This document shows, piece by piece, positions 1 to 10,647 of a stretch of 64,000 nucleotides of DNA. This DNA comes from Argentina anserina (Eukaryota > Streptophyta > Magnoliopsida > Rosales > Rosaceae). The first letter of the stretch is position 1. Each line of letters starts with the position of its first letter. The position numbers and the translations under genes were made by a program. The stretch is from NCBI RefSeq assembly GCF_933775445.1, contig NC_065878.1:23324395-23388394 (forward strand), in the 5' to 3' direction. Under the pieces are notes generated by a model, which saw only the letters and a program-made list of their open reading frames with translations, did not search any database and had not been told where the DNA came from.

Positions 1-577
1 TCTTAGATCTGATCAAGACAGCCCAACTAGAATATCACTTTTACATGCATGAAGTAGAACAGTGTATCACTTTTTCTTAGAGGAGAGTACTATATATAAT
101 GATACTCCCCAACGACATCAAAAGGAAAGAATTTTTTGACAATCTAAGAACAAAAGTGTGGTAGCCATGTATCTTCAAGTTTTCATCAGACTATTCAAGT
201 AATCAGAATGCATGAAAGCTAGGAGTACTTGTTTCATGCATTGAGCTCATCTCTCTCTCTCTCTCTCTCTCTGGTTAGAATTTGATTCACAATTTGTAGT
301 GCCGGTAAGAGATACAAATCGCATGCTTGCTTACTATGAATCGTAACTTTAATTACTTAGTTGAATATAACTCTCCTACACAAGTTTACGCCACGATCAT
401 ATAAAATATAAATCTAATTAATCATATATGTAAATCATTTGATTTATTTCCTAATATTTTTTACCAATAGCTTAGCTAACAAACAACTCAGTATATCTTC
501 AAACGATCATGTATGTTCCTAACCAAATCTCATAGCCTCAATTCTAACACCATTCGACGAAGGTAGTTATAGTCATT
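1..577. other. Intergenic spacer at window start
   Basis: AT-rich spacer with no coding exon that I can recognise on either strand. The only structured element is a (CT)11 microsatellite at 251-272. It leads into a probable terminal-inverted-repeat element that begins near 578. Confidence 0.5.
251..272. repeat. (CT)n microsatellite
   Basis: Eleven uninterrupted CT dinucleotides are visible directly in the sequence. The repeat lies far upstream of the CBL gene, and I see no sign that it has a function. Confidence 0.95.
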
Positions 578-984
578 GTTCTAAAAAAGCGGCCACCTAA
601 GCCCCTAGGCGCTAGGAGGTCGGTTACCACCGCGATTTTTACCTCGGCAGCCATCTTCGACGTTTTGCGAATTAGGCGGCCACCTAGGCGGTTAAAAATC
701 AATTGACTAAAAAAAACTAAAAAAATTTGAGATTTAGTATTGTATTTGTTTTATAATTAATCTTTTTAACTAATATTTTTATATGGACTTATTATTGTGA
801 ATTTAGACTATTTTCAAAATTAATATTGAGTATCATTATATATTTTTAATCATAAATATAATTTAAATACATAAATATAAATAAATAAATATTTAATAAT
901 TTGAAAACCAATTAGGTACCGCGTAGCCGTCTAGATATTAAGAAGTGGTTGTCTGACTCAATACCGCCTGACATTTTTTCGAAC
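578..984. mobile_element. Probable MITE (non-autonomous DNA transposon relic)
   Basis: A segment of about 400 bp has GC-rich ends around an AT-rich centre with no coding capacity. The left end (gttctaaaaaagcggccacc) and the reverse complement of the right end (gttcgaaaaaatgtcaggcgg) match imperfectly as terminal inverted repeats. The left arm also carries internal repeats of a cggccacct-type motif (about 590-700). These features fit an old MITE, possibly hAT-like, but no clean target-site duplication is visible, so the superfamily and exact ends are inferred. Confidence 0.5.
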
Positions 985-2459
985 CTTGTTTACTGTAGAT
1001 ATATCAATGTAGTTATTCAAAACATAAGATTGTTAATGTCGACATGAACTACTATGTATTTGGTCGTAAAAATACTGTCATATGACTCATATCTCTGAAA
1101 AAAAAGAGTATATAAAATAACAAAAATGAAAGCAAGTAAAAGGTGATTTTTCATAGGGAACTGTCCAACTGTCCAACTTTTTAGCAGACACAAGGGGTTG
1201 ACAACTGACAAGGGGATCGGCTAAAGTAGAAAAGGTCCATAAAAGCCCTTAATTTATAAGTCGAAAGCACAACAAGAGAAGCAGCCCCAGTTGGCTTTGG
1301 CTTTACCGGAAGCAAACGTTGAAAGCTAAACAACCCTTTGAAAATTCAAGAGAGGCAGATAGAGGTTGACGTGTTCATCTCAAAGAGAGAAGAGGCGAAT
1401 CACGAGCCTCATCTTGGGATTTCTTACACCACAGCACTCATTCACAGGTGCAGCTCTCATCTTTCTTCTCTGAAAGAGATTTGAGTTCTGTTTTTTTTTT
1501 GTTCTTGAAAGAAAGCTCATGTTTTTGGGTTCTTTTCTTTTTTAAAAGAAAAGTTCGATCTTTGAGGCATTTGTGTTGTCTTTGAGACTGGGTTTGGCTC
1601 GGTTATAGCTTTTCGCATTTACATTGGTTTCGTTTTGATTGAGCAGAAAGTTCATGCAAATAGGAACACCATGTTTTTCTTTGACTGCCTGTGTGATTTC
1701 TGTAATGGATTCGTTTAGCTTTTCTGCATCAAACACTATTGGAATCAGCTTCAAAACCATATGTTTCTCTATATAAATTCACCTTTTGCTTGTTTAGTAA
1801 ATCGAGTTTATGGATTTGAGTGGAAAGACACCGAAAGCATGAGCCTTTTTTTTTTCCGTTTTGGCGCACTTAACTTTCAGAATCATTTCCTCAGCTTCGG
1901 AGAATTCACAGTTTAAGATTTACCACTAATTGGTTTCCTGGCAGAATGCAATGCCTTTTGAGATTTTCTTCCCAGAATATGCTTGCTTAAAGGTCTGTGG
2001 TCCTAAACAAACTGGGATGGGAAATGAAAAGAAGTCTGTCATTGTCTACATTGATGTGTGTGTTTGTATTGATAGCCTGGAGTTGCAGGAATAAAATTAT
2101 ATGAATTTACATGTTTTGGAAATAATAGGGCGGCTGACATCTGCTAATTGAGCAATTTGTATAAGATGTTTTTTTAATACATGAAAACTGTTGGATTATT
2201 GGAAGATCATGAAATTTCCACAACAGCTTTGTATTTACTCCTTAATATAACAAGACGTGTTCGGTCCCACAAATTGTTAAACAGAATAAGAAAGACGAGT
2301 CTGCTTTACAAAATCATATGTTATATGTATCTAGTAGAACTCTTATTCCTGAATGCTCTTCTTTCTTTGATTGTGCTTATACATCTGGAGACCTAAGGCA
2401 CTCACAATTGGTCTTACCGATTGTTCAGGATCTCTGTGAGGGATTATGTTGTTGTGTTA
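985..2459 (+). promoter_or_regulatory. Promoter and 5' leader region of the CBL gene
   Basis: There is no recognisable coding exon before the CBL start codon at 2460. The stretch from about 1260 to 1450 looks like transcribed leader, and the pyrimidine-rich region that follows could hold a leader intron. The transcription start cannot be placed from sequence alone. Confidence 0.35.
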
Positions 2460-4552
2460 ATGGGCTGCTATAGTTCAAAACTAAAGAAAACTCCAGGCTA
2501 TGAGGACCCGAAAGTTCTTGCTGCTGAAACACCATGTAAGCGTTCTTTATTACCTTTGTTCTGCGACTTGCTCATTTGCATCATAATCATATTTATCATG
2601 AGATTAGGAAGCCTTAACTAGTCTTTGCTTATCTTTTCCTTCTCCATCTCCCACTTTATCTGAAATCAACAGGAGATCATTGTGGTAAACTAATCTGATG
2701 AAACTCACAACTCCCATTGCAGCACGCATGCATAAATGTACTGGAGGATTGAACTTGTTCTACTATGGTCGTCACTGTCAAATTTGGGGCTGACATTTCA
2801 TATTAGAATAACATGTCACATAAGTTTACGAGAAGCATGCGATAAGATTTATATAGGAGCGTTATTAGTTAAGATAGGATGAAGGTCCTGGCTCTTTCAG
2901 CTTGATATTTCTTATCAGTTGCATACAGAAAAATACAGACTCATGTAAGAGCGTCGTTAGTTAAGCTAGAACCAAGTTCCTGGCTCTTTACAGCTGGATA
3001 TTGCTTATTCACTTCCTAGTGCTGCTGCAGCATACTGCGAAAGACATTATTATGGCCACACCTCCTGACTCCTGATTACTGTAGCCAGTGTGGAAATCTG
3101 ACAATGTGAATTGTTTTTTTGTTGGTGCAGTTACAGTGAGTGAAGTAGAAGCCTTGTATGAGCTTTTTAAGAAATTGAGCAGTTCTATATATGATGATGG
3201 GCTCATCCACAAGGTAGGTTTGCTAACATGTGATCTAATTTCAACCTCATTTTTATCTCCAATCTGTTGTGAAATTTTGGTTTTTTATGTACAGTAAGTG
3301 ATATTGCACTTATCCGTCTTTCTGAACAGGAAGAATTCCAACTAGCACTCTTCAGGAACCAGAATAAGGAGAATCTTTTTGCAGACAGGGTATGTAATGT
3401 CCGCCCCTACTTATTTTCAAACTGTGCTATCATTAAGATGTTTCAGGGAGTTTGATGATGAGGCCAATAAGAGATTACACCTGGGAAACATGTGTATGTT
3501 AGATAACACATAAGCACGAGTAGCTATTATTGTCCAGACAGAATTTCGAAATTAATCTTTTGGTGTTACATGTAGATATTCGACTTATTTGATGTCAAGC
3601 GCAACGGGGTTATTGAGTTTGGAGAATTTGTTCGATCATTGGGCGTCTTTCACCCTGATGCACCTGTAGAAGACAAAATTGTATGTAAGTACTATTTTCT
3701 TACAATGGGTTAATGATACTCATGTTCTTCCGGTTTTAGTTTCTCATGTATGTCAAACTGCAACGTCATGGATTGAGACTATCCCAGTACTATTGCTGTT
3801 TGCTAATTTATGCTGGGAATCCTTTTGCAGTTGCATTTAGACTGTATGATCTTAGACAAACAGGGTTCATTGAACGAGAGGAGGTCAGTTTTCTTTCAGT
3901 CTCTTTCTCTTTGTTCCTTCTCTTACATTTTGGTTTCTCATATGGCAATCATTCCTCTAAATTCTACATGCCTTTTGCATTCATCCCATAAAATTAAACA
4001 ACCATAAGTATGTCGTCAAAGTACGTTGCATGATTCTTTATTAGAAACTTATGATAGTAAATTTGTTGACAGTTGAAGGAGATGGTGCTGGCGCTTCTGC
4101 ACGAATCGGATCTGTTACTTTCAGATGATGTTGTCGAAGCCATTGTGGATAAGGTGCATAATGATACATTTAGTGACCCCAACTCTTATCCTGGTTAAGA
4201 ACTTGAGATTAATATTCTAAAGTTTTCATCTCGTTTCGCAGACATTTAGTGATGCAGATACAAAAGGTGATGGAAGGATTGATCAGCAAGAGTGGAAGGA
4301 GTTTGTTCTGAAGCATCCAACTTTGATCCTAAAGAATATGACTCTGCCGTACCTAAAGTAAGCAATGCATTCTACATGAAGTTGTCAAGCATCAGACGCA
4401 AAATTGGAACTGTCTTCATTTATCTTCTCCAAAAGCAGTTAATAGTAATGTTTCTGCTCCACATTTTTAATGTTCTTCTGTATCTCAGGGACATCACGCT
4501 AGCTTTCCCTAGCTTTGTAATGAGTTCTGAAGTTGAAGATTCAGATATCTGA
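2460..4552 (+). CDS. CBL4: Calcineurin B-like calcium sensor (CBL4/SOS3-like)
   Basis: Eight exons join in frame: 2460-2535, 3131-3213, 3330-3389, 3576-3684, 3831-3883, 4073-4153, 4242-4357 and 4489-4552. They give 213 residues, the normal CBL length. The protein starts MGCYSSK, a typical N-myristoylation/S-acylation signal (Gly2, Cys3), which fits membrane attachment. Four EF-hand units follow: a non-canonical first one near [15 protein letters not shown], then loops beginning [24 protein letters not shown] and [12 protein letters not shown]. The C-terminus carries the FPSF motif whose Ser is phosphorylated by CIPK partners in this family. The sequence is closest, from memory, to SOS3/CBL4, which activates CIPK24/SOS2 in sodium tolerance, though CBL5 and CBL8 are close relatives. 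All splice sites are GT-AG and no disruption is visible. The next gene downstream, a DPP, is also its neighbour in Arabidopsis. Confidence 0.93.
2856..3009. repeat. Diverged tandem duplication in CBL intron 1
   Basis: Two similar segments of about 61 bp lie at 2856-2916 and 2948-3009. Both read gagcg-t-gttagttaag, then a tcctggctcttt core, then gatatt-cttat. They differ at several positions and are separated by about 30 bp, so this looks like an old local duplication inside the intron. No coding role is apparent. Confidence 0.75.
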
Positions 4553-5664
4553 GGGATTCCATGAAGGAGTCATTAAGAATTCCATGTGCCTGGATGGTGA
4601 TTGAAACTAATGACAAGATCGCGGTGAAGCTCTACTCACGTTGACAATGATGTCTTTAGTTTATGAAGAACCCATGAAGCGCATTTCAGAGATAAGCCAA
4701 CTCTGCATCGCAGGTTGCGTTCCTGAGTCTTATCTTCAATCTTGAAATCTACTGTAGGCATGGATAAGTGTATATACTGTCCATGTATGTGCAGCTGGGA
4801 GTAAAATTATATGTGCAAGTCAATCTCTGCATACCTTAGGAGTTTTGTAACACCAGGAGTCCTGTGATGACAGTTAAGTCTATATATTGAAATCTATCCT
4901 TTGACACAGACACATTGTTTTGACTATGTCCAAAATTTAAACTTCCAAGATAAGGAATGCTAGAACATTGTTTGCTAGCTATGTCATACCTTTGAATTTG
5001 TAATCATACACCACCATTTACCAAGGAGATAAGAACTGAGATAAGGCAGGAGTCTTTGTCTGTGCATCAAAGAAAAGGATGGTTGAGCAAGACACAAGAA
5101 ACCTCTCACAGCTGTTTCAGACTTGCCCATCAAGAGGGTAGGTTACCTCCTCAAAAGGGGTCAGTTAGCATGGGAGGCCACTAAATTAAGGCAATGCATA
5201 ACACCCCACAGGTCTGATCCTCAATGGGGTCTTTATTGGGTAAGGTCCCCCTCATCTTTTGGATAATGGAAAAGTGGAAATTGATGTGTTGCATGCTTGC
5301 TGCTAAACCAAAAGGGTGCCTTTCATGATTGAATGCTCGTGTTACCAAGTATTTAATGGTTATGTCACTAAAGTGTTATGTTGTCTAATCCACTTTTCCA
5401 CCCAATTTTTCACTTATGGTGTGCTTGTTACCGTCAAAATAACACCATGTCGATACTTTATAAAAGTTATAACAAATTGTGAATTTGCATTGATAATCGA
5501 TCACTATTTAATACACTGAATCAATCATTCAGAATATACATCGTCGTTTTCATTTTAATTAAGATTAAAGTCAAGCTGGTTATCTTGTAAAAATAAATTA
5601 TGAAAAATAGCACTGAAAATTTATTATTATTTAGACTTAGATTAAAAAATAAAATTATGGAGAA
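4553..5664. other. 3' region of the CBL gene and spacer
   Basis: The first 350 bases or so probably hold the CBL 3' untranslated region. The rest is AT-rich spacer up to the SINE that begins near 5680. I see no exon on either strand. Confidence 0.4.
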
Positions 5665-5895
5665 ATATAATGGAGCGTGAACCACATGAGATACGATGGT
5701 TTAAGTCCTTGCTAACCACAACGTCTAGAGTTCGAAACCCCCTAAAGCCTGGGTGGCGAGCCAGTAGAGGCCCATGTCGGATTAATTTGGTTTTGTTGGG
5801 ATAGTCTGCATATGTGTGTTGCTAACGGCTAATCTCCCCCCCCCCCCCCCCCGATCAAAAATATATATATATATATATATATATAATGGCGCGTG
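5665..5895 (+). mobile_element. tRNA-derived SINE with target-site duplication
   Basis: The body, about 5680-5880, contains a perfect RNA polymerase III B box (GTTCGAAACC, 5730-5739) and a degenerate A box about 30 bases upstream (near 5687-5699). It ends in a run of C residues followed by a TA-rich tail. It is flanked by a 15-base direct repeat with one mismatch: atataatggagcgtg at 5665-5679 and atataatggcgcgtg at 5881-5895. An internal promoter, a simple tail and a target-site duplication are the standard signs of a SINE. The family cannot be named from this copy alone. It lies just upstream of the DPP leader. Confidence 0.75.
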
Positions 5896-6438
5896 CAATA
5901 AACGCGCGATTAGTGTTTATTGCAAATAGAGAGCCAACAACCAAAACCAGGTAGATTCAAGAAGAAGAAGAAGAAGGAGATAGTCAAGACTCAGCGATTT
6001 TGATTCCCACTGCAGAAGGCTCTCCTTGGGTTCTCAAGCTTTCATGGCCGATCATTTTGACCTCCTTTCCAGGTTCACCTCCACTCCATCTTCTTCCTCC
6101 TTTTTCTTTTTCTTGATTGCGATTCATTTTTGATCTGGTTCCTTCTTCTTCTTCTTCGCAGCTCGCTCGCATCTGATTCAATCCAGTGGTTCATAGCTTG
6201 ACGAAGACCGCAACGATTTCTGGTAATTTTCTATCTCAATTTTGACTCGGATTAGAATCTTTGATTCATTTTGAACTATCTAGGATTACGTTACTGTGAG
6301 TGAGCTGTTCAAATATTCGTTTTCGAGTCGATTTTCGTTATCGAAATCGGTTACAAGCGTTTTGATTGAGTGTGTTTTGGTTTGGATTGGTGTAGTGCAC
6401 TAGTGGCAATTGTTGATACAAAATTTAGCTCTATTGTA
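5896..6438 (+). promoter_or_regulatory. 5' leader of the DPP gene
   Basis: This region, purine-rich (GAA)n near 5960-5977, comes directly before the DPP start codon. An ATG at 6044 and an in-frame upstream ATG at 6370 exist, but neither matches the conserved start of this family. The leader may contain an intron ending shortly before 6397. Confidence 0.35.
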
Positions 6439-9400
6439 ATGCAATCAGTTCATGAGGAGAATAAGAAGAATTTGAAGCGTTCGAGATCATTAACTTGCGA
6501 AATGCCGGTCACGGATTGCAATGTGTCACAGACTACACTTGATGACTGCATTGTTTTCCGCATTGAGGAGGTTGTGCAGCATCCTTTGCCTGGATACGTT
6601 GCGCCATCGTCAATCAATTTTAGCTCCGATGACAGCATTGTGACGTATCTGTATAGTCCTGATGAGAGTTTGAACCGGAAGGTGTATGCGTTTGACTTGA
6701 AGAGTTGTAATGAGAAGCTGTGCTTTAGTCCTCCGGATGGTGGACTTGACGAGAGTAATATATCGGCAGAGGAGAAGTTGAGGAGGGAGAGGTTGAGGGA
6801 GCGGGGGTTGGGAGTGACGAGGTACGAATGGGTTAAGACGAGCTCGGCAAAGAGAGCCATCATGGTGCCATTGCCAGCAGGGGTTGGTTTCTTAATCTTT
6901 TGGAATGATTGGATAATTTTTGTTTGTTTGTTTACGTGTACATGAACTTGAAATTAAATTGTTCTAATTGAGGGATATGGTGTTCTGTTTATGGACAGAT
7001 TTATATCCAGGATCTTTCATGTTCAAAACCAGAGCTCAAGCTTCCTAGCACGCCGTCTTCACCGATTATTGATCCCCATCTATCCCCAGATGGTACAATG
7101 CTTGGTTATGTAAAAGACAGCGAGTTGCATGTTCTGAATTTGTTATACAATGAATCAAAACAGCTAACGTTTGGCGCTAGAGGAGATGTTTTGGTAAGTC
7201 TTCTTTAATTGTTATTTAGTAACTGTAGGTCTGAAGTAATTGAGTCATTGGGATTCGGTGTATTAGTTGCGAGTTAGACTTTCTAGAAAAACAATTATTT
7301 TGTCTATATAATGATTGCATGTTACAGCTCCATCGACCTAACCGAATAATGTATGCTGAAGGTGTGCTAGTGTGTTTTGCTTTGGAAAGTAATACATCTA
7401 TCTGTTTGATTTTATAAGCTCGACCTTTTGTTGTACTATTGGTTGATGTGACTGGTGTTTTGTGTATTGCAGACTCATGGTCTTGCTGAATATATAGCTC
7501 AGGTGAGGAATTCATCCCATAATAATTCTCCAGGGGATTCAGTTAAAAAATTTCTTACGTTCACAGCATTTTAATGATTGCAGGAAGAAATGGACCGCAA
7601 AAACGGATACTGGTGGTCTCTAGACAGCAAATTCATTGCATTCACAGAAGTTGATTCCTCTGAGATTCCTCTCTTCAGAATCATGCATCAAGGCAAAAGT
7701 TCTGTTGGTTTAGAAGCTCAAGAAGATCACCCTTATCCCTTTGCGGGAGCGTCAAATGTCAAAGTTCGTCTAGGAGTAGTTTCCTCTGCTGGAGGTCCCA
7801 TTACTTGGATGGAACTTCTCTGTGGGGGTACAGATCAACCAGACAGTGAGGAGGAGTATTTGGCAAGAGTAAATTGGATGCATGGAAACGTTCTTATAGC
7901 CCAGGTTTTGAACAGGTCACACACCAAGCTAAAGCTCCTTAAGTTTGATATTAAAAATGGGAAGAGAAAAATTTTATTGGTAGAAGAACAACGGACATGG
8001 GTAAACTTACATGACTGTTTCACACCTCTAGACAAAGGACTGACCAAATCTTGTGGTGGATTTATCTGGGCAAGTGAGAAATCAGGATTCAAACATCTTT
8101 ACCTGCATGATGCCAATGGGACATGCTTAGGTCCTATCACTGAAGGAGAATGGATGGTTGAGCAGATTGCTGGTGTAAATGAAGCTGCAGGTCTTGTTTA
8201 TTTCACTGGAACTTTGGAGGGGCCTTTAGAATCACACCTTTACTGTACTAAACTATTCACAGACAGAAGCCAACCCTTGCAAGCTCCAGTGAAGTTGACT
8301 CGCAACAAGGGGAGGCATGTCGTCGTGCTTGATCATCATATGAGGAACTTTGTTGATATCCATGACTCCCTAGATTTTCCTCCCACGGTTTTACTCTGTT
8401 CCTTGCACGATGGAAATGTCATTATGCCTCTGTATGAGCAGCGATTCACAATTCCGAGATTCAAAAAGCTTGAACTTGAGCCACCAGAGTTGGTTCATTT
8501 ACGGGCTAATGACGGTTCAACATTGTATGGGGCTCTATACAAGCCTGACAAGGCTAAATTTGGACCTCCACCTTATAAAACAATGATCTATGTGTATGGT
8601 GGACCATCTGTCCAGGTTGTTTCTGATTCTTGGATGAGTACAGTTGACATGAGAGCCCAGTATCTAAGAAGCAAAGGCATCTTAGTATGGAAGGTCAGTT
8701 TTCTTTCACATATCAACCATGACATTTATTTATAAACAAGTTAGTAGTCTAATATCGTTTATGTTGTATTATTAAGTCTCAGAATAGGACTCATAATTGG
8801 ATTTGAAGAATATTCCCTTCAATTAGAATCCAACCGCTTGCATGCTTAAAATGATTTTGGAACTTTTAAGGACAGATTGATAGCTTAAAAGGTCTTTGGA
8901 GAGGGAGATTTTTGAAAAACAAACTGCGTCGAGAGTTATTATACTGGAATATCAGGGATAGTTTTGAGGCTGAATGTATGATTGTTTACTTGATTGCAGT
9001 TGGATAACAGAGGATCTGCTCGACGCGGACTGAAGTTTGAAGGCTCTTTGAAACACAATGCTGGTCGTATTGATGCAGATGATCAACTGACTGGGGCCCA
9101 ATGGCTTGTAGACAAAGGGCTAGCAGAAGCAGGTCACATTGGATTGTATGGTTGGAGCTATGGTGGGTATCTTTCAGCTATGGCTTTAGCCAGGTTTCCT
9201 GATGTGTTCCGATGTGCAGTGTCTGGTGCCCCTGTAACAGCGTGGGATGGGTACGACACATTCTATACTGAGAAATATATGGGACTTCCTTCTGAGAATA
9301 AAGAGAGTTACGAGTGCAGCTCATTGATGCACCATGTGCACCAGATGAAAGGAAAATTGTTACTCGTGCACGGAATGATCGATGAAAACGTGCATTTCAG

Positions 9401-9551
9401 ACATACTGCCAGGCTTGTCAATGCGCTCATTGCAGCTAGGAAGACTTATGAACTGTTAATTTTTCCAGATGAACGACACATGCCACGCCGGCATAGTGAT
9501 CGAGTTTATATGGAAGAAAGAATCTGGGAATTCATAGAAAGAAACTTGTGA
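6439..9551 (+). CDS. DPP8/9-type dipeptidyl peptidase (S9B prolyl oligopeptidase family)
   Basis: Five exons (6439-6882, 6999-7193, 7473-7502, 7584-8693, 9000-9551) give 776 residues. The N-terminal part is the beta-propeller. It holds the Glu pair in [12 protein letters not shown] (from residue 224), which binds the substrate amino terminus in DPP4/8/9. The C-terminal alpha/beta hydrolase domain has the nucleophile Ser646 in GWSYGGY, then Asp721 in IDENVHF and His753 in DERHMP, so the catalytic triad is complete with normal spacing. The family removes dipeptides after Pro or Ala, and the lack of a visible signal peptide or membrane anchor fits a cytosolic DPP8/9 type. I chose the ATG at 6439 (MQSVHEEN) over an in-frame ATG at 6370 because it matches the plant homologue start as I remember it (At5g24260). 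Intron 1 has a weak donor (GTTGGT). Confidence 0.93.
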
Positions 9552-10647
9552 AAACCATGTCTAATACACCTTTGTTGTTGTAATTTTTCTTTTCGGGGCC
9601 TTGGCGGATGCCACTGTCAAGAGATATATGTTCATCTCCTTCATTTCTGTCTTTTAAGTTCGAGCCAGCTTCTGCTGTTCTGTTCAGGTTTTAGTAACTG
9701 TACACAGATATTGGTTTTCCCTCGGATTCATAGGTGAAAAAAGTGTGGTCATTTGGTTTCATTTCTTCATAATTACACGTGGCGAACACCTATTGGCTTG
9801 TTTGATGTGTTGTGCACGTTGTCGTGTTCCCTAAATATCACCACCCTCTTTTCCACTCCTCTGTTTCTCTCCGCCACTCAGTTTTCAAAAATAAAACCCA
9901 AAAAAAAAAAAGGACCGTGAAAATTCTAGAAACACAACCACATCTGAATATGACGAATGAAGTTTCCGGTACCTTGCTTGGTCGGAGCGTCGGTGTCTGA
10001 ATCTCTGCTCGCATTTTCAGCTTCTTGAGGTAAACGACGCATATGTGGTATATATTAATATATGTTCTTGTTTCTTCATTCATTTTGGATCATTTCCCAG
10101 AAAATAATGACTGATTAATTAGTTGGGATAATTTTCTTCTTTTAAGATTAGTGCTAACGTTTTATTTATGGTTGTTTGTTGGTGTTCTGTTTCTGATATC
10201 ATATGAACTGATCAGTCTGATGATTTGAGTTGCATGTATTATTAGATAGATTCATATGTATATAGATACGATATTTTTATTTATTTTTGATATATATATT
10301 AGACAGAGAAATGAAAAGATGGATTTTTGGGATGAGAAAAGATATAACAATCTGAGAGATGAAATGATCTGAATGGGATTTTGTTGAATTTGTAGGGTCA
10401 ATCTAGCTCGTTTAATGCTAACAGAGACGAATAGTTTAAAGAAGAAGAAGTGAAAGAAGAGGGTTGCATAGCGTTGGCGTTTATCGTGGTGGGGCTTGGC
10501 GTTTTGGTTTGTGCCCCATTTTAGTTGGAGGGAATATGAGTTTGAATCTGTGAGTTACGTTTTGGGTTTGAGAGTTAGCAGCTGTGGTAGACTGGTAGGA
10601 TTTGTGTTACAAGCTTGGGTGTTGGATTTCAGGGACCAATTAATACA
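9552..10647. other. DPP 3' end and leader of the PI4K-gamma locus
   Basis: The first 200 bases or so are DPP 3' untranslated sequence. From about 9830 on the sequence resembles a plant leader followed by a leader intron (about 10030-10395) and then the sequence leading to the ATG at 10648. Short ORFs here match no known family. Confidence 0.35.

Noticed and set aside
6370..6438. Upstream in-frame ATG at 6370 as the DPP start
   Set aside because: It would add a segment that crosses a probable leader intron acceptor and does not match the family start. The ATG at 6439 fits homologues.
6450..6863. 137-codon minus-strand ORF opposite DPP exon 1
   Set aside because: It is a shadow of the real exon in another frame.
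10615..10647. ATG at 10615 as start of the PI4K-gamma locus
   Set aside because: It lies in leader-like sequence, and the ATG at 10648 gives the family-like start MSVASVA.
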